Of a stretch of DNA of 64,000 nucleotides, positions 12,801-26,500 are shown piece after piece. The translations under genes were made by a program, and so were the position numbers. Position 1 is the stretch's first letter, and each line of letters begins with the position of its first letter. The notes under the pieces were generated by a model that saw nothing but the letters and a program-made list of their open reading frames with translations, had not been told where the DNA came from and did no database searches. Origin of the DNA: Colius striatus (taxonomy: Eukaryota > Chordata > Aves > Coliiformes > Coliidae); assembly GCF_028858725.1 (NCBI RefSeq), contig NC_084759.1, positions 134,522,171-134,586,170 on the forward strand. Reading direction: 5' to 3'.

Positions 12801-14502
12801 TATTTGATTATATTTCTTTTAACTTGCCAGAGAAACAAGAGATTGAGTTGACAGGAGAGTCTCTTGTATGAAAAACTCATTTTCAGGAAAAAAAAAAAAA
12901 GCATGTGCAAGTACAACAAAGCAAATAGCAGAGGTAGTCACAGCCATACCTGGCTGCTTTATCTGAGCAACAACAAATAATTCTCTGTCCCTTTATTCCC
13001 ATTCAGAATGAATATGTCTCCTGTTGTAAGATGCTGTGCACATATTTCACTTGTCAGGATACACAATTCGACTAAAAGGGTTATTCAAGAGTTTGACTAC
13101 CAACACAGGACCACTACATCCACATTTTCTTGCTGCAATACTCTTTTGCTGTCCTTTCCAACCCATACAGCAGACTTTCTTGTACATCCTAAGTGCCTGT
13201 CTAGCCCTGAAGTTTACTATATGTTATATTCAATCCATCTGGACTGAGAGGATTTGAGATTGTAACTTAGGGTACTTACCTTCTAGTAGAGAGCCCTAAA
13301 TTTAGGGTTAGGAGTCATTCTCTGGAGTGGTGAATCTTTGCATACCTTTTCTTGGTAGAGCACTTTTACTCTGTATATTCATTTGTGCAAAGGCTGAAGG
13401 TTATATCTTTCCTCCTCCCCTTGGATGTGTCGACTCATACTAGAGCATGAACCACATCAACATGTTCTTGATCTGCCCTTTGGCATTAACGCCAATTTGA
13501 GTGATTCCAGGTGAGGTGGAACGTCTCTGAGAGAAAAGCTTGGCAGAGCACCTCTAGCTTGTTTTAGAGAGTAGTGTGTAGGGTATTCCCTGAAAACTGT
13601 AAGCAAAAGTGACCAAAACCAGTTTAAACACAGTTTCCACTCTGTAGTAGAATAGAATAATAGAATTTGTAGTAGCTTCAAAATGCTGTTCTTTGAGATT
13701 GAAAGACTGACCTGAAGATGTGCTCTCAAAGGATGGACCTGAAGATTTTAAAAGAACGGAATCCAGTTCCCAGAGACAGCTTGGGGAGCAGTCACAACAA
13801 GGAAGGGTGCCCTTACAACCAGTTTTTACATGCTTCTCTCCTCAGTATAGGTTTACAGAGGGTTAAAACACCAGAACAATGCATTTCTGGCAAGCGCAAG
13901 AGCTGGCTCTATTGTGTCTGTTATGGGAGTTCCTGAGTACATCAGGATTATGAATCATAAGTAAAAGAGAGAATTAAATGTTCTTCAATGCAGTGTCTCC
14001 TTGCAAGCACCACAGTGCAGTCCTGCACTCCCATTTCTGGGAAAGGACATTCCCTTGACCTCAGTGAGGTATTGTAATAAATCTCTGTGACAGACTGTTA
14101 ACACCAAAGAGGTTAGGTTTTGTGCATAGGTTAGATCAGAAGTACTATAAAAGGGAGTAAATACAGGATGAAAACAAAAGGGGCTGCCAGAGTGAGCAAG
14201 ACCAATTGCACACCACCACACAATGTTCAGTTCAGAAGCATCTAGTCACATAACTCTAGACACCAAAACCACCAAACAACATTTCACACCAGAAACCTAT
14301 AGCAGCAAAGATAAAGAGACACAAATTAGTACTAGAGTACCACAGGAAGCAAGCAAAGGTCATCAAGGGCACTATCAAGGTACCCAATTCCCTGCAGTAG
14401 TAAGAAACTTCCAGATTAAGTGCCTGGATAATCTTAAAAAAAAATAATCCAGTTCCATGCTGTAAAGAGGTAACACTTTTAACAATCTCTGTCACTAACA
14501 GT
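6866..14502. other. Intergenic, no gene recognised
   Basis: About 7.6 kb with only short, unconserved-looking ORFs. A 13-base A run lies near 12888-12900. I could not assign exons, RNA genes or named repeats here. Diverged old repeats or conserved noncoding elements may be present but cannot be called by eye. Confidence 0.55.
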
Positions 14503-15292
14503 ATCACAGAATGATAAGGGTTAGAACGGACCTCTAAAGGTCATCTAGTCCCAACTCTGCTAAAGCAGGTTCACCTAGATCAGGTCACACAGGAACATGT
14601 CCAGATGGGCTTTGAAAACCTTCAGAGAACGAGATTCCACACCCTCCCTGGGCAGCCTGTGCCAGGGCTCCCTCACCCTCACAGGAAAGAAGTTTTTCCT
14701 TATGTATAAGTGGAACTTCTTGTGTTCCAGCTTCTGTCCATTACCCCTCGCCCTGTCACTGGACACTACAGAAAAAAAAGTGTTGCCCCATCCCCTTGAC
14801 ATACACCTTTCAAATACTTGTAAGTATTAATGAGATCCCTCTGCAGTCTCCTCTTTTAAAGACTAAACAGCCCCAGATCCTGCAGCCTTTCCTCATATGA
14901 AAGATGCTCCAGTCCCCTGATCATCTTGGTGACCCTGTGCTGAACTCTCTCCAAAAATTCCCTGTCACTCTTGAGCTGGGGAGCTCAGAGCTGGACATAG
15001 GACTCCAGATGAGGCTTCACCAGAGCAGAGTAAGAGGGGGAGAAGAACCTCCCTTGACCTGCTGGCTACACTCTTCTTGATGCATCCCAGGATGCCATTG
15101 GCCGCCTTGGCCACGAGGGCACATTGCTGGCTCATGGTTTGTTATCAACCAGAACTCCCAGGTCTCTCTCTGCAGAGCTGCTCTCCAGCAGTAAGTCCCC
15201 AGTCTATACTGGTGCATGGGGTTGTTCCTCCTCAGATGAAGGACTCTGCACTTGTCCTTGTTGAACCTCATGAGGTTCCTCTCTGCCCAGCA
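14503..15292 (-). mobile_element. CR1 LINE, 3' portion
   Basis: Read on the minus strand this is the end of CR1 ORF2 ([17 protein letters not shown] near 15240-15290) followed by the 3'UTR, ending near 14503 with a short CR1-type tail. It resembles the copy at 3.9-6.4 kb closely and so is likely the same or a near subfamily. It is 5' truncated, as is usual for LINE insertions, and the coding part is frameshifted. Confidence 0.85.
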
Positions 15293-18200
15293 GGGATGAT
15301 GTCTGCCCACACTTAAGCTTCGGGATCAGTATAAACTTGAAGCTGTGGTTCAGACATACAAGTGCAGCACCAGCAAGCCGCAGCATTCATGTACCACACC
15401 CAGCCCTAGCTGTACTTGGGTTGAGAAAAACATTGCTCTTTGAAAAGCCATAAATCATAACATGACTTGCTCTGAAGACAGATAAGTCTGGAAAACATAC
15501 AGTTAACGGCTAAAGTTCAGTTGTCACACCTTGGTGTCAGTTGTTATCCACAGAAACAAACCACAAGTTCCCTTTACAAGACAGACTACAACCTGTTTAC
15601 ACTGTCACTTGAAAAGTTATGTTATTGTAGCTTTGTTCTGGCAGCAATCAAGCATAAAAAGCTGTGCAGAGTATAAACATAATCCTTCTTACCATGCCAA
15701 ATATTATCACTTGATCTCCCTCAGTGATCAGATTCATTTCTGATGCTGCTCCATAGGATTCTTTTATTATGTGGTTTCCCTGGAATAAAGTGTTTTTCTG
15801 ACATTTTAGCCATCGCAGTTTACGGTCTATGACAAAGCCCATCAGAGTCAGTACTGCAGGGGAGGTAAATTTCCACCATTACATAATAGACAATTAAATA
15901 TGACCTAGTTTTAAGTAACACAGCTAAGGAACACTGGCATCTACAGATGTGCTAGCCCATTTATTCAATCATAAATAAAAGCTCACTATATAACTTTTGT
16001 GAAAAGAAAATTGATCCCTTACTTCCCCCACTACATCTAAGGTTAGAACCCTGCCTCCTATCACCCCTCACCACCTGCATTCCTTCTCCTATTAGAGAGG
16101 CTGTAAGGGATTAATTACTTTTAATTGGTCAATTAAAGATGAGGTGGAAGGAACCACACAGGTGAATGTGGCTGTATACTCATTCACCTGCAGCTGCTGC
16201 AAAATAGCTACAGAGGAAGCAAGACAGAGAAGTTGTCAAACTGAGTTCTCAGCTGAGAAATACTAATGCAATGAGTAGAATTACACTTTGCTGCTTGAAC
16301 ACACTAAAACAAGTCAGATGTGCTCATTATGCCTCATTAGAGAACCTCACTCCCTCTAAAGCACTCCAAGGCACCCCTCCACAGCTTGGTGAAGTCACAG
16401 GAAAGATTCCCCTTGTCCTTGGTCAGTGTAAGCAAGGGCAGGCCCCACTCTTCACTCCTGGTATGTGTCTAACACACTGAAAGTCTCAAGACTTCTGTAG
16501 CACTTAGGAAATTCATCTCTCCTTTGACAGCAGTGACTGCTAAAGGAGAGAGCACAGTTTGGGCTCTGCTGGAACATGTCACCAGATCAACTGCAGACAC
16601 CTTTTCACAGCTGGCTCACATGGTACAGATTAAAACTGTAAATTTTAACCCATTGCATAATTTTACATTCAAACTCACTGACTTTTGGGGAAGGAGGACG
16701 ATCCTTTAGGAGATTCCTTGAAGAATGCAATTTAGGCACAACTCAGCTTCTACATTCATGAGGCTAAAGATATGGTCATGCCCCAGCCTCAACCCCATGA
16801 TGCTGTAGGGAGAGCCATGTAGTGGGAGCCCCATGAGAGAGAGGAGGAGGTGCCTCACCATGACATCCAGTGCCAGGTGGACACTATATTCTCATTGAAG
16901 TTGTTTGAAATGTTTTTCTCTTCTTCACTACCATGTTCCCCTTGCAACATTTTACACTGTGTCTTTCTTCATAAATGACACAGTAGATACACAGAGAAGT
17001 ACACGCCTCACTCTACCAGTGCCTTGGATGGTTGGGATGCTTCCTTGATTTCACACATATGTGCCTAGTCCCACTGAAATAAAGGGTCTGCTTCCCCCTG
17101 TAAAATGCCATTTGACAACAGCTGGGTGGTTCTGCTGGCTTTCCTACCATCAAAGTTGGACAAATTATTGCACCCTCATTGCATGGGTGCACAAGAGAAA
17201 ACTTTGTTAATGGAACCCATCCTTTTTCTGATATCTCTGGAAAGGAAGCAGAGAGCAGGAATTGTTTGTTCGTTCATTCGTTTTTTTCTTTCAGAAGGGT
17301 GCACTTTGTTATGTTTTATGCAATTGTATCCTGAGATTTTTCCAGCTTAACATCCAGTTTCTTCTACACTGAAACAAAATTTAGCTTCCCCTGTTTTTCC
17401 CAACTGAAGGCAGCGAACAAGCAGATTGTTACTTCTTCCTATTCATCATTCTGACAACACCTCCAGAAGCCCCACTTCCATAATCTTAGTAGGGTCTCGC
17501 TGAAAGAGATGCCTTCTTTTGAGCTCTTAGATTCAATGGTGTTGTTCTCATGAATAGGGTTTCTCTCCATCTCCCTCAGATCATGACTTGGAAAAACAAT
17601 AATGATTTTTCAATAGCAGTTATGGAAAGATGTGTCAACTGCTTTTCCACACAGCTATAGAATGAAGTACTTTGCCTCCTGAAAGAGGGCTTCTATTTCA
17701 ACCTTCTGTTTTTTAGTGGGCAGGGTGGAGAAAGGATGTTTTGCAGTCAAATTGCACAGTTCCTACTCATCTACACATTTCTGCTTCACAAAATTAATTC
17801 ATTTAGGTCTTCAGTGAAGCACATAAGGCTAGAGAGGCTAAATCTAGAAGCCCAGTAACCATTAGAGTAAGTAAATATTGTTAAAATAGTCAGGGGAAGA
17901 TCTGTTTGTACTGCTGTGCTACGCTACCCGAGTGTTAGCTATAAACAGAAATTCAGAAGAAATATGGTGATGGTCTCAACAGTTATAAAATAGCCCTTTT
18001 GTGCTCAGAGCAGGAGTGTGCTTGACTATTTGGCTATGCTGCTTCAGTACATCAAGAACATAAAATTCCTAAGCTGCTTGTTTAGCTACCATGAACAAGC
18101 AAAGTTTCCTACAAAGCTTTCCAAGCAACAAAAATAAACATAAAACCTGCATTAAAGTGTACACAAACAACCTGTAATAATTGTGAAGCTACACTCCAAC

Positions 18201-18851
18201 AAATCATGTTAGACCAACTATATTAAAACAGAAAAAAAAGATAAAACACCTAATTTACAAAACATTGTTTTCACTGCCATTTGTTGCCAGAACATAGTCC
18301 TGTGTGTTTAAGGTAAACAGGCCCTTTCAGTCAATTCTCAAATTTGTTCTTAAGTTAGTAAAAGTCATCCAAACTTTCTTCTATAGATCTGAAAGAAAAA
18401 ACTAGAATAAAACTTTTGGTCTAGTCTTGGGTTTGGTGCCTGAAAACAGGGCTTCATTATTTCTTATGTAAGATTATGTAACAAGCTATATAAATCACAA
18501 ATACAATTTCTTTCTTTAGAGGAGTCTGCCTTTGTCTAAGAGTGAGTCAGCATCACCTGACAGATCAATTTTCTGTAAGTGTAGGATGTGGATTTTGCAT
18601 ATCACGCTTTTCAAGGGCACCTGTTGGAAACTTGGGTCACTGCAGCATGGAATTTCACACCGTGCTTAAGGTCAATGCAATGGCCTCCCAGTACAGAGAC
18701 CTACATCACAACGTCGCATCAGTAAGAATGAGGTTGATACCAGACACCTCAAGTTTTCTGTTCTCCACATCTGCCTTGCTAGAAAGGGGAAAACAGCATT
18801 CCTTGGTACTCTCTTGGTTCTTTTTGAAACACTTAATGTGTCTTGCATTCA
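15293..18851. other. Intergenic, no gene recognised
   Basis: No coding exon, RNA gene or clear repeat was recognised. It contains a small cluster of TAATTA-type homeodomain core sites at about 16110-16137. Confidence 0.55.
16110..16137. promoter_or_regulatory. Possible homeodomain-site cluster
   Basis: Three TAAT/ATTA-containing words occur within 28 bp: TTAATTA, TTTTAATTGG and CAATTAAA. Such clusters occur in conserved vertebrate enhancers, but AT-rich DNA also yields them by chance. There is no conservation evidence here. Confidence 0.15.
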
Positions 18852-19600
18852 CAGGATCACTCAGGTTGGAAGGGACTTAGGGAGCTGTCTGGTTCAACCG
18901 CCTGCTCACAGATGAGTCATCTGTGAGGTGAGATGAGGTTGCTCAGAGCTTTATTCAGCCAAGTTTTAAAACCTCCCAGGATTTCCAGCTTCTCTAGGGA
19001 CCACGTTCCAAAACTTACTTGTCCTGATGTTGCAAAAGCTTTTCCTTGTGACCAATCTGAGTCTCTGTTTATGTCCACCATCTATTAATTTTCTGTCATG
19101 CTGCACTGTAAAGAGCCTGGCCCTCTCTTCTCCATAACCACTAACAGGTAGGGGCAGGCTGCTGTTAGTTGCCCCCAAAGCCATCTCATCTCCCAGCCTA
19201 GCTCCTTCTCCTCATGGGGGAGGTGCTCCAGCCATGCTTGTTGTGGCCTTTGGTTGAACTTGTAGTTTATCAACATCTTTCTGATGTTGGGGGCCCAAAA
19301 CTGTACAAAGTGTTCCAGATGCAGTTAAACACATGCTGAGTAATTACTTTCCTCGGTCTATTGGCAGTACTCCCTCCAATACAGTCCAGGATGCTTTTGG
19401 CCTTTTTTATTGCCAGGTGAGCTGCTGGCTCATGTTCAGCTTGCTATCTGCCAAGACCCCTAGGTCCATTTGAGCCTGGCCATGTCTGGCCTGTATTGAC
19501 GCAAACCCCCCGAATCTTTTTATATTGACACTGCAGAGATGGCCAGTACGCTCTTCCTGTGCCACACCAAGCAGAAGCTCACAGATTTCCAAAGATCATC
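18852..19600 (-). mobile_element. Old, diverged CR1 LINE 3' portion
   Basis: On the minus strand it reads as eroded CR1 coding sequence (DLGVLADSKLNMSQQL near 19430-19475; LRLVTRKSFCNIRTSKFWNVVPREAG near 18980-19060) and ends near 18852 with a GGTTGGAAGGGAC-type 3'UTR on the plus strand. It is more diverged than the copies at 4-6 kb and 14.5 kb, which fits an older subfamily. The 5' boundary is approximate. Confidence 0.75.
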
Positions 19601-21533
19601 TGCCCTACTAAAATAGGATTAACTTCATAAAGATACCAAGATAAAATATTGTTAAAAACAAGTTTAGGAATTCCTCCATCCTCTTGTATCTGAAAAGAAC
19701 AGCTGCTGTGAGGTGTTTCTTTCCTCCAAGCATGGTTGTTTATAGTAAAGAACACTAGGCTTTGATCAGCTGCTTATATTTACTAAATTGATTCCAACAT
19801 CTTTGACAGTGGGCTATATGGATTCCCAGCATGAGATGCTCTTGCTCATTTGAAGTGACTGAGATTGTTTTTCAATGAAATATTCCATTATGCTCTGTGC
19901 TATCTTTCTTCAAAGCACAATTTGTTCACTGAGAAGAACTCCTTGTCCAGTATAATATGCAGAACCATTTTATGTCTTGCACAATACTCTTTGTTTTCTT
20001 CCCATGATGCTTTACCTCCATTTATCCTCTTGTCTCAACCAAAGTTTCCTTTTACAGCTCTCACGTAACTCAATATGTTTGTTAGCAGCTGTCATGTAGG
20101 GTTTTCTCCCCCAGTCTCCCTCTCTTCAGTATTAAAGGTTTGGAGGCAGTCAGGACTTCCTAGGGAATCTACAATGCCTATTGCCAAAGGCATTTGCCCC
20201 TCCTTAGGTTGTGTGGGGTTTTTTGGTACCAAAAGTTAGGGTGCTAAATGGTACAGACATGGTGATCTTGCATTCTTTCCAATTCTTGCATGAGTACCCC
20301 CGGTAAGAGAGCACAACCATTACATGCTTTGTTTTTAAAACAGGGGCTGGAAAAATCAGCACATCTAGGATAGAGGGGAAAAGAATCCACATCTCCAAGC
20401 CTGAATCTAATGGTGTGTCTGTTAGACAGCTGTAGCAAATGAGTTTTTTTCCCCCCTTCTTTGTGTCAGAGCCCAAGAAAATATGACAACCTCACTGACT
20501 GAGCTGCAGCCTGTAAAGAGCAGGTAAAGATTTACAACGGCTAGTCCTGCAACATGACATAAAAGAACTAGTGGGGTTGTACAATGCTACTCACTCACTG
20601 AAATATTACATTATTTCTCAAGGGAAAAAGAGCAACTTTGGTGCTCTTGCTTTATTACTTGTTTTTAATTATATCACAAACTGCATCTCTATGAAACTGG
20701 CAGCATTCACTAAACTAGACACAGGTAAAGTACTGAAAAACAAAACATACTTACTAGGTAACTTATACTTCTGGTTAAGGTTTACTTCTAACTGATTAAC
20801 TGTTTGATATCTATATGCACTTTAACATAAAGTGGGCTACCATATTCAAATAAACAGTAACTACAAAAAAAAAGCTCCTACAGTCAGGCAGTATTGGGCT
20901 GCAGACATACAGCAGTTTTCAAGCACAAAAAAATAGAAAGATACTAAATTTAAGTAATTGGTTTGTAACTGAAGATGTACATCATCTCCCACAGCAAAAA
21001 CTTCCACGTTAACAAGTTCGAGGTGATGTACATGTTCATCCATACAAAATCTACTACGAAGACCCAGCTCCTTTTCCGCAATGTACACATTTCAAATTAA
21101 GACATCTCAGTTAAAGAAAAAAATCCATAAGCAAAGCCCAAACATTTCACTCCGTGTTTTCTAAGTCCACTAGTTTAAAAGCAAACAAACAACAAAATCC
21201 ACTCTGCTCCTCTATCACTTTGAGATACATTGGATGGAATTTTTCTAGGAAGAAACACAAAACCAGGCCCCATGACTGACTTCAAACAAATATCTACTCC
21301 CCCAGGCCTCCCAAGGACATGGGCATAATTACAGGGCTTAGTATACCACCACAGCCCAGTTACTCTTCATAAAGATCCCATTACAGAACTGGGGCTGTAC
21401 TGTAACTTGTTCACCTTGCCAGCTGTTTTTCCCTCTGTAGATCTGGGTAGTACAAAAGCTCCATAATAGCAGGCTACATTTATGACTACAGAGACCCAAA
21501 CTTGACAAAATAAGTATATAATAATATTAAGCA
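19601..21533. other. Intergenic, no gene recognised
   Basis: No exon, RNA gene or repeat was recognised. A minus-strand AATAAA (TTTATT at 20651-20656) could serve a longer MED21 transcript, but nothing else supports that. Confidence 0.5.
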
Positions 21534-21942
21534 TCTTCTTTATGAGGAAAGGCTGCAGGAACTGGGCCTGTTTAGTCTAGAGAAGAGGAGACTGAGGGTA
21601 CATCTCATTACTATTTACAATTATCTAAATGGTGGCTCTCAGGAGGTTGGGGCATCCCTTTTTTCTATTGTATCAAGTCACAGGACAAGGGGTAATGGAA
21701 AGAAGCTGGAACACAAAAAGTTCCACTTAAACATAAGGAAAAACTATTTCACTGTGAGAGTGAGGGAGCCCTGGCACAGGCTGCCCAAGGTGGGTGTGGA
21801 GTCTCCTCTGGAGGTTTTAAAAACTCACCTGGACATGTTCCTCTGAGACCTGATCTAGGTGGACCTGCTTGAGCAGGGGTGTTGCACTACATGATCTTTA
21901 GAGGTCCCTTCTAACCCTACTATTCTGTGTGATTCTGTGTGA
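21534..21942 (+). mobile_element. CR1 LINE 3' end
   Basis: It starts inside the end of the ORF (TATGAGGAAAGGCTGCAGGA, the YEERL segment) and runs through the 3'UTR, ending in GTGATTCTGTGTG-type tail repeats. The middle and end align by eye with 5980-6370 of the long copy. It is 5' truncated. Confidence 0.85.
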
Positions 21943-22783
21943 AGTATTTCATTAAACAGCAGTCTGATTAAACTCTTCAGGTTAGTATTTGACACAGACA
22001 GGAACACCTTTTTAATCCTCAAAACAGGCTGTATCCAAGATGCATCCTGCACCACGATACACTCTTCCTTTCACTGGTGCAGTCTAGGAGCAGCTGCATC
22101 TAATTCCTTATGAATCAGTGTGCTAAAGATATACTTGAATCACTCTTATCTGTCTATAGGCAATAGTAATATGTGCAACTTCCAAGTTAATGACAGAATA
22201 TCTGATATATAGAACTAGGTGGTTTTGATAAAGAAATGAGCAGATATTGGAGCAATGATAGCATTCCACTAATGCATGGCTCCTGCCTAACTCAAAATTA
22301 CAGAAAGTGACTAACAGTTCAAGTCCATGCTCATGTATTGAACCCCACACTAGCTGGTGGTTAGGGGTTGGGTATTTTTCAAATGTAAAAAGAGATGCTG
22401 GTATTTCTATGGTCCTAAGATAAGAAAGAAAAATCTATTCAGTGATTCAGTGTGTGAAGATTAAAGCACTCTCTAGAGCACACTGAGGGTTATAGGCCTC
22501 TTGCTGCTTACTATCACAGCACTAATGAGGCAGCCATTGCTTACATTGAAAACCAACATAAAAGAAGTTATTTTCAGTTTCCTCTTTGCTAATTTCTTCC
22601 CAGTCATGCAATGCTTCCTCATTACTATCTGCTTTAGGGGTGTTCACCGGTTGCCACGAGAATGCAGAATATCAGCAGAAGCAGAGAAATGGCATGAGTA
22701 AGTCAGCAGCAATAATGGTGTCAAAGACCCATTTGAGAATTGCAAACAATAATAGATGCTAATATAGGATACCTGCAGATGGT
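21943..22783. other. Spacer left of MED21, no gene recognised
   Basis: No coding or RNA feature was recognised. It lies beyond the nearest putative MED21 polyadenylation signal and could hold part of a longer 3'UTR. Confidence 0.45.
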
Positions 22784-22789
22784 TTTATT
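22784..22789 (-). terminator. Candidate MED21 polyadenylation signal
   Basis: TTTATT on the plus strand is AATAAA on the minus strand, about 575 bp downstream of the MED21 stop. It is the first canonical hexamer seen in that direction. A hexamer alone is weak evidence. Confidence 0.35.
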
Positions 22790-23254
22790 TAAGTGAGCTA
22801 TCAATGGCAAGAACAGTTACTCTGCAAATACTAGAGTTTACTTACCCCTTGACTTGCACCGTAAAGGGTGGTAAACCAGCCAAGTGGTAATACAAATACT
22901 TAATTACTATTTCTCTTAATTAAAACATATGGTCACCACTGTATACACATGATTGTCTAGCACTGTCCCTGTGGAATTAAAGTGTGGCAAATTAAAGCGT
23001 GTCTCTGTTTCAGCCTTAGAAAAATACATAAAAGTTTGAAATTAGGAGTGAGCAAACTACACAAACAATATATTTTCCTTCTTCTGAATTCCCCTTAGGG
23101 ACTAAGGCTTGTGAAACAAAGATAACAAAACAGGATGAAGTCAGACATATTTATGAAGAGAAAGGTCTGAAATGAATAGTTTAAGTCAAGGAAGCATAAA
23201 TTAAGACAGGTCTATCAGAACCACTGATTCTGCAGCAGTTTCTCATCCGAAACC

Positions 23255-23420
23255 TACAGCCTGCGCTTTGCCAAGAGCCGCTGCTACCGCCGCGCAGTGC
23301 ACCCCGAGAGCCGGGCTACTCCTGCCAGCTCCGCCTTCTCCCCGCCAGCGGCTGCGGCCGGGTGCTACGCCTCCGGCAGGGGCTGGCTGTGTGCGCCTCT
23401 CCGCGTCTTCAGCTGCGACT
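23255..23420. other. GC- and CpG-rich patch over the MED21 stop codon
   Basis: The base composition rises sharply to a CpG-rich block spanning the last MED21 codons and the first about 110 bp of its 3'UTR, in otherwise AT-rich surroundings. It could be an orphan CpG island or simply a GC-rich terminal exon. Small ORFs open on the plus strand here, but no domain was seen. Confidence 0.55.
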
Positions 23421-23541
23421 GCGCGATATCTGCCAGCGCACTCTGGATCTTCTCCAGCAGCATATCCCCGCGGAAAACCACCTCTTCCAGGCGGGCAGCT
23501 GCTTCGTGATTTTCTTCTTCTAATCGATACAGACTAGCAGC
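23365..23541 (-). CDS. MED21: MED21 coding exon 4 and stop
   Basis: It encodes residues 87-144 ([15 protein letters not shown] ... HSQPLPEA) and a TAG at 23365-23367. The acceptor is TTTTAAAG. The 3' half of the exon is unusually GC-rich compared with the first half. Confidence 0.96.
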   Translation of the reverse strand, partial: AASLYRLEEENHEAAARLEEVVFRGDMLLEKIQSALADIAQSQLKTRRGAHSQPLPEA

Positions 23542-26500
23542 CTTTAAAAGAAAGGGGAGTAAAATAAGGATCTTCGAATGGAACACAAAATTGTTGCAAC
23601 TAAAGGATGGCAATGGAACAGTTAGCGCTCCCGAGAAAAAGAGAAACACTCTCTCTTCAGCCCCTGAATTGCACAGTAGCAACTTCAAAGCAATTCGTGA
23701 CAGGTTGCAGCCTAATTCCGTGCCTATTGACATGGAATAAACACAGTACCCTTCCCAAAGAAGGTTAGCTTCGTTCATATTACAATTACAATGAACTAGC
23801 TAATGACAGGACAAGGGGCAACAGACATAAGCTGCAACACAAAAAGTTCCACTTAAAGAAAAACTATTTTACTGTGAGGGTGAGGGAGCCCTGGCACAGG
23901 CTGCCCTGGGAGGGTGTGGAGTCTCCTTCTCTGGAGATTTTCAAAACCCACCTGGACGTGTTCCTGTGTGACCTGATCTAGGTGGACCTGCTTTAGCAGG
24001 TGGGTTGAACTGGATGATATCTAAAGGTCCCTTCTAACTCCTACCATTCTAAGATTCTATAAGATCTTAGCTCAAAATCATTTCTCTTGATGAGACATAT
24101 TTATCTCCCTCCCTCCCTACTCCCTACTAAAATGTGCTCAGCAAAATGTAAGCATAACTTATTTAAACCTTTCCATTAAATAGTGTATTTCAGATGAAAC
24201 TGTATTAATTAACCTTTTTTTCTTCAGTATTTTATTTCAGAGCCAAACTGCTTTTCAGTTAGATAAAATGTAGTGAAATAAAACATTTTCATTTTAAAAT
24301 ATTTTAATATTTTATAATATTTAACAAATTTAAACCTCATTCTAACTGGATAACAGAAAAGACAAAAAAATTAGTTTCACAAAATCACAGAATCTTAAAG
24401 GTTGGAAGGGACCTTGAAATATCCTCCAGTCCAACCCCCCTGCCAGAGCAGGACCACCTATAGTAGGTCACACAAAAATTCATCCAGATGGGTTTTGAAT
24501 GTCTCCAGAGAAGGAGATTCCACAACCTCCCTGGGCATCCCGTTCCAGTTGCAAATTGTTATTTTTTTAAACCAGTTATACAAGCTCTTTAGAAGTGATG
24601 CTTAAACTAACTACCAAATTCTATCCACATCATCATCTTCTGTTTTGCACCAGTGATGTCTTTAGGGAAGGTTAACATATACATGAAGGACCTGATATCC
24701 TTAGAGGAAACATCAGAGAAGGACGATGGCAAAAGTTAAAAGTTTGAAATTTAGAATCCAGACCAATTACTTCTGTCTCAGTTGTTAAGTAGTTGACAGC
24801 AGGTAAGCCGAGATTTGAGCAGAATACATATTGCCAGCTTCACCACAAGGGAATTCAAATGGGAGAGGTAAATTGCCATGGGCATTAGAGTAGCAGCCCC
24901 TTTTATCATTTAAGACAAGCTTCACATTTGAAATATGCCAAGACAACCTTAGTATATTTAAAAAAACAAACCAGATCAGCTTCAGTACGTGTCTATTAGC
25001 CAGGTATCTATCACTTCTCAGCAAAACCTGTACTGTGTATTTTAGAATGTTTCAAGTATCTTCAAAACAGTTTTTGGAAAGAATGTCAGAATATTTGTCT
25101 TTAATATTGCACCAAATAAAACAATAGAAAAGAAAAATCAAAACTAGGATCAGTAAGTGATAGAATCCAAGCAAACTTGTCTCAAAACCACACCAAAGAT
25201 CAGAAATTCTTGCAAAATGAGATTCTTTATCGACTGTGCAAAATGTAGAAACTGTTTTGCTCCCTTCCTGGAGCACCCTGCTCTCCCTGCATTGGCTGTC
25301 ACTATAATCAGGTCCTGCTTGACCATGGAAGAAGCCTGTAATTTGTCTGCAGATTAAAAGCTCTCTTCAGCTGTCAAATATGCAGTTACATGTTAGCCGC
25401 CCCAATTAGTATTTTTAGCAATTATTGTGACTAGCAGCAGCTCTAAAATTAACCTCTCTCTAAAACCAAGTGTGATGGCACAGTCAAGTCATTTGTATTT
25501 GGCCCAGCAGGCACTTCTAGCATTAGTCTTTTGTAAAATGCCTTAGAATAGTTTCGGATTATAAACCCAGATGTAAAACCTTCAGGCGGTCTTAAAGCAG
25601 TTCCAGCTCTCTTTGCAACCTTGTTGCATCCTAAAAGAAAATACTTGATGTAAATTCAGTACTAAGAGTCAAAAAGGGAAAAAAAAACCCCACCAGGTGT
25701 TAACAAGCAAGATCTGTAGCCACAATAGCAAAAAAAAAAAAAAAAAAACCACCTCAAACCCACCAAATCCCAATAAAGCAGCAATCTTTGAATTGAGGAT
25801 CCAAGCCATCTTTTGGAAGTGAGAAACAGCTGAGTATTGTGAAAGGATTCCCGAGCTGCATGCAGCAGTTCAGCTCCTGTGAAGCAAGGAACGGAGGTGG
25901 TGATACTGGCTGCACACACTAATAGCTGCCTGGCCAGTAGCTTCTTTCTGTTCCCAAGCTCCTCCCACAGTATCCCTACTCTAAAGAGAGAAAGGGCAAG
26001 AAACAAAATCACCAAGTGTGGCTCCTCCAAGGGAGGATACTCTACTAACAACAAGAGAAATAACTGTTTTGTGACAGAGGTGGAGAACTTAGAGGAAGCC
26101 CTGTGAACCTTTAACAACCAGAAACACCGTGGAATAGCAAAAGGCTTCGGGAAAGCATTGGCTTTGCAGCTACAAAATGAAACATGCTCCTAATGAGTGA
26201 GAGAATGTGAAAGACTATCCAAGGGGGAAAGAAAATCCAAGACAATAAAAAAACCCCAAGACTCATCAGTAGTGTTGCATCTGCTGTGTCAATTTGGACA
26301 GCTGCTGAAAGAAAAGGGGTAGCAGTTTCTAGTATTGTAGTGTTATGATAAATAAAACTTTTTTTTTACCCATTCCAACAGAAAACTAAGTTTAAAATAT
26401 TCTCACTGTGTATAATCTTATTCAGAACTAGATGCAAGTACTCACAGCCTACCCTCATGAAAAATTCAGGCTTATATTAAAATCATTTCTCCACATGACA

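Noticed and set aside
1-22783. A neighbouring gene such as STK38L, which follows MED21 in mammals
   Set aside because: No kinase or other recognisable exon was found. The gene, if syntenic, lies beyond the left edge.
23268-23537. Plus-strand open frame of 89 codons over MED21 exon 4
   Set aside because: It is the antisense shadow of a GC-rich coding exon and has no recognisable domain.
25730-25748. Poly-A run as the tail of a processed retrogene
   Set aside because: No gene-like body upstream and no target duplication could be recognised.
25662-26117. Minus-strand open frame of 151 codons in MED21 intron 3
   Set aside because: It crosses homopolymer tracts translated as Phe/Lys runs and lies in an intron. 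No domain was recognised.
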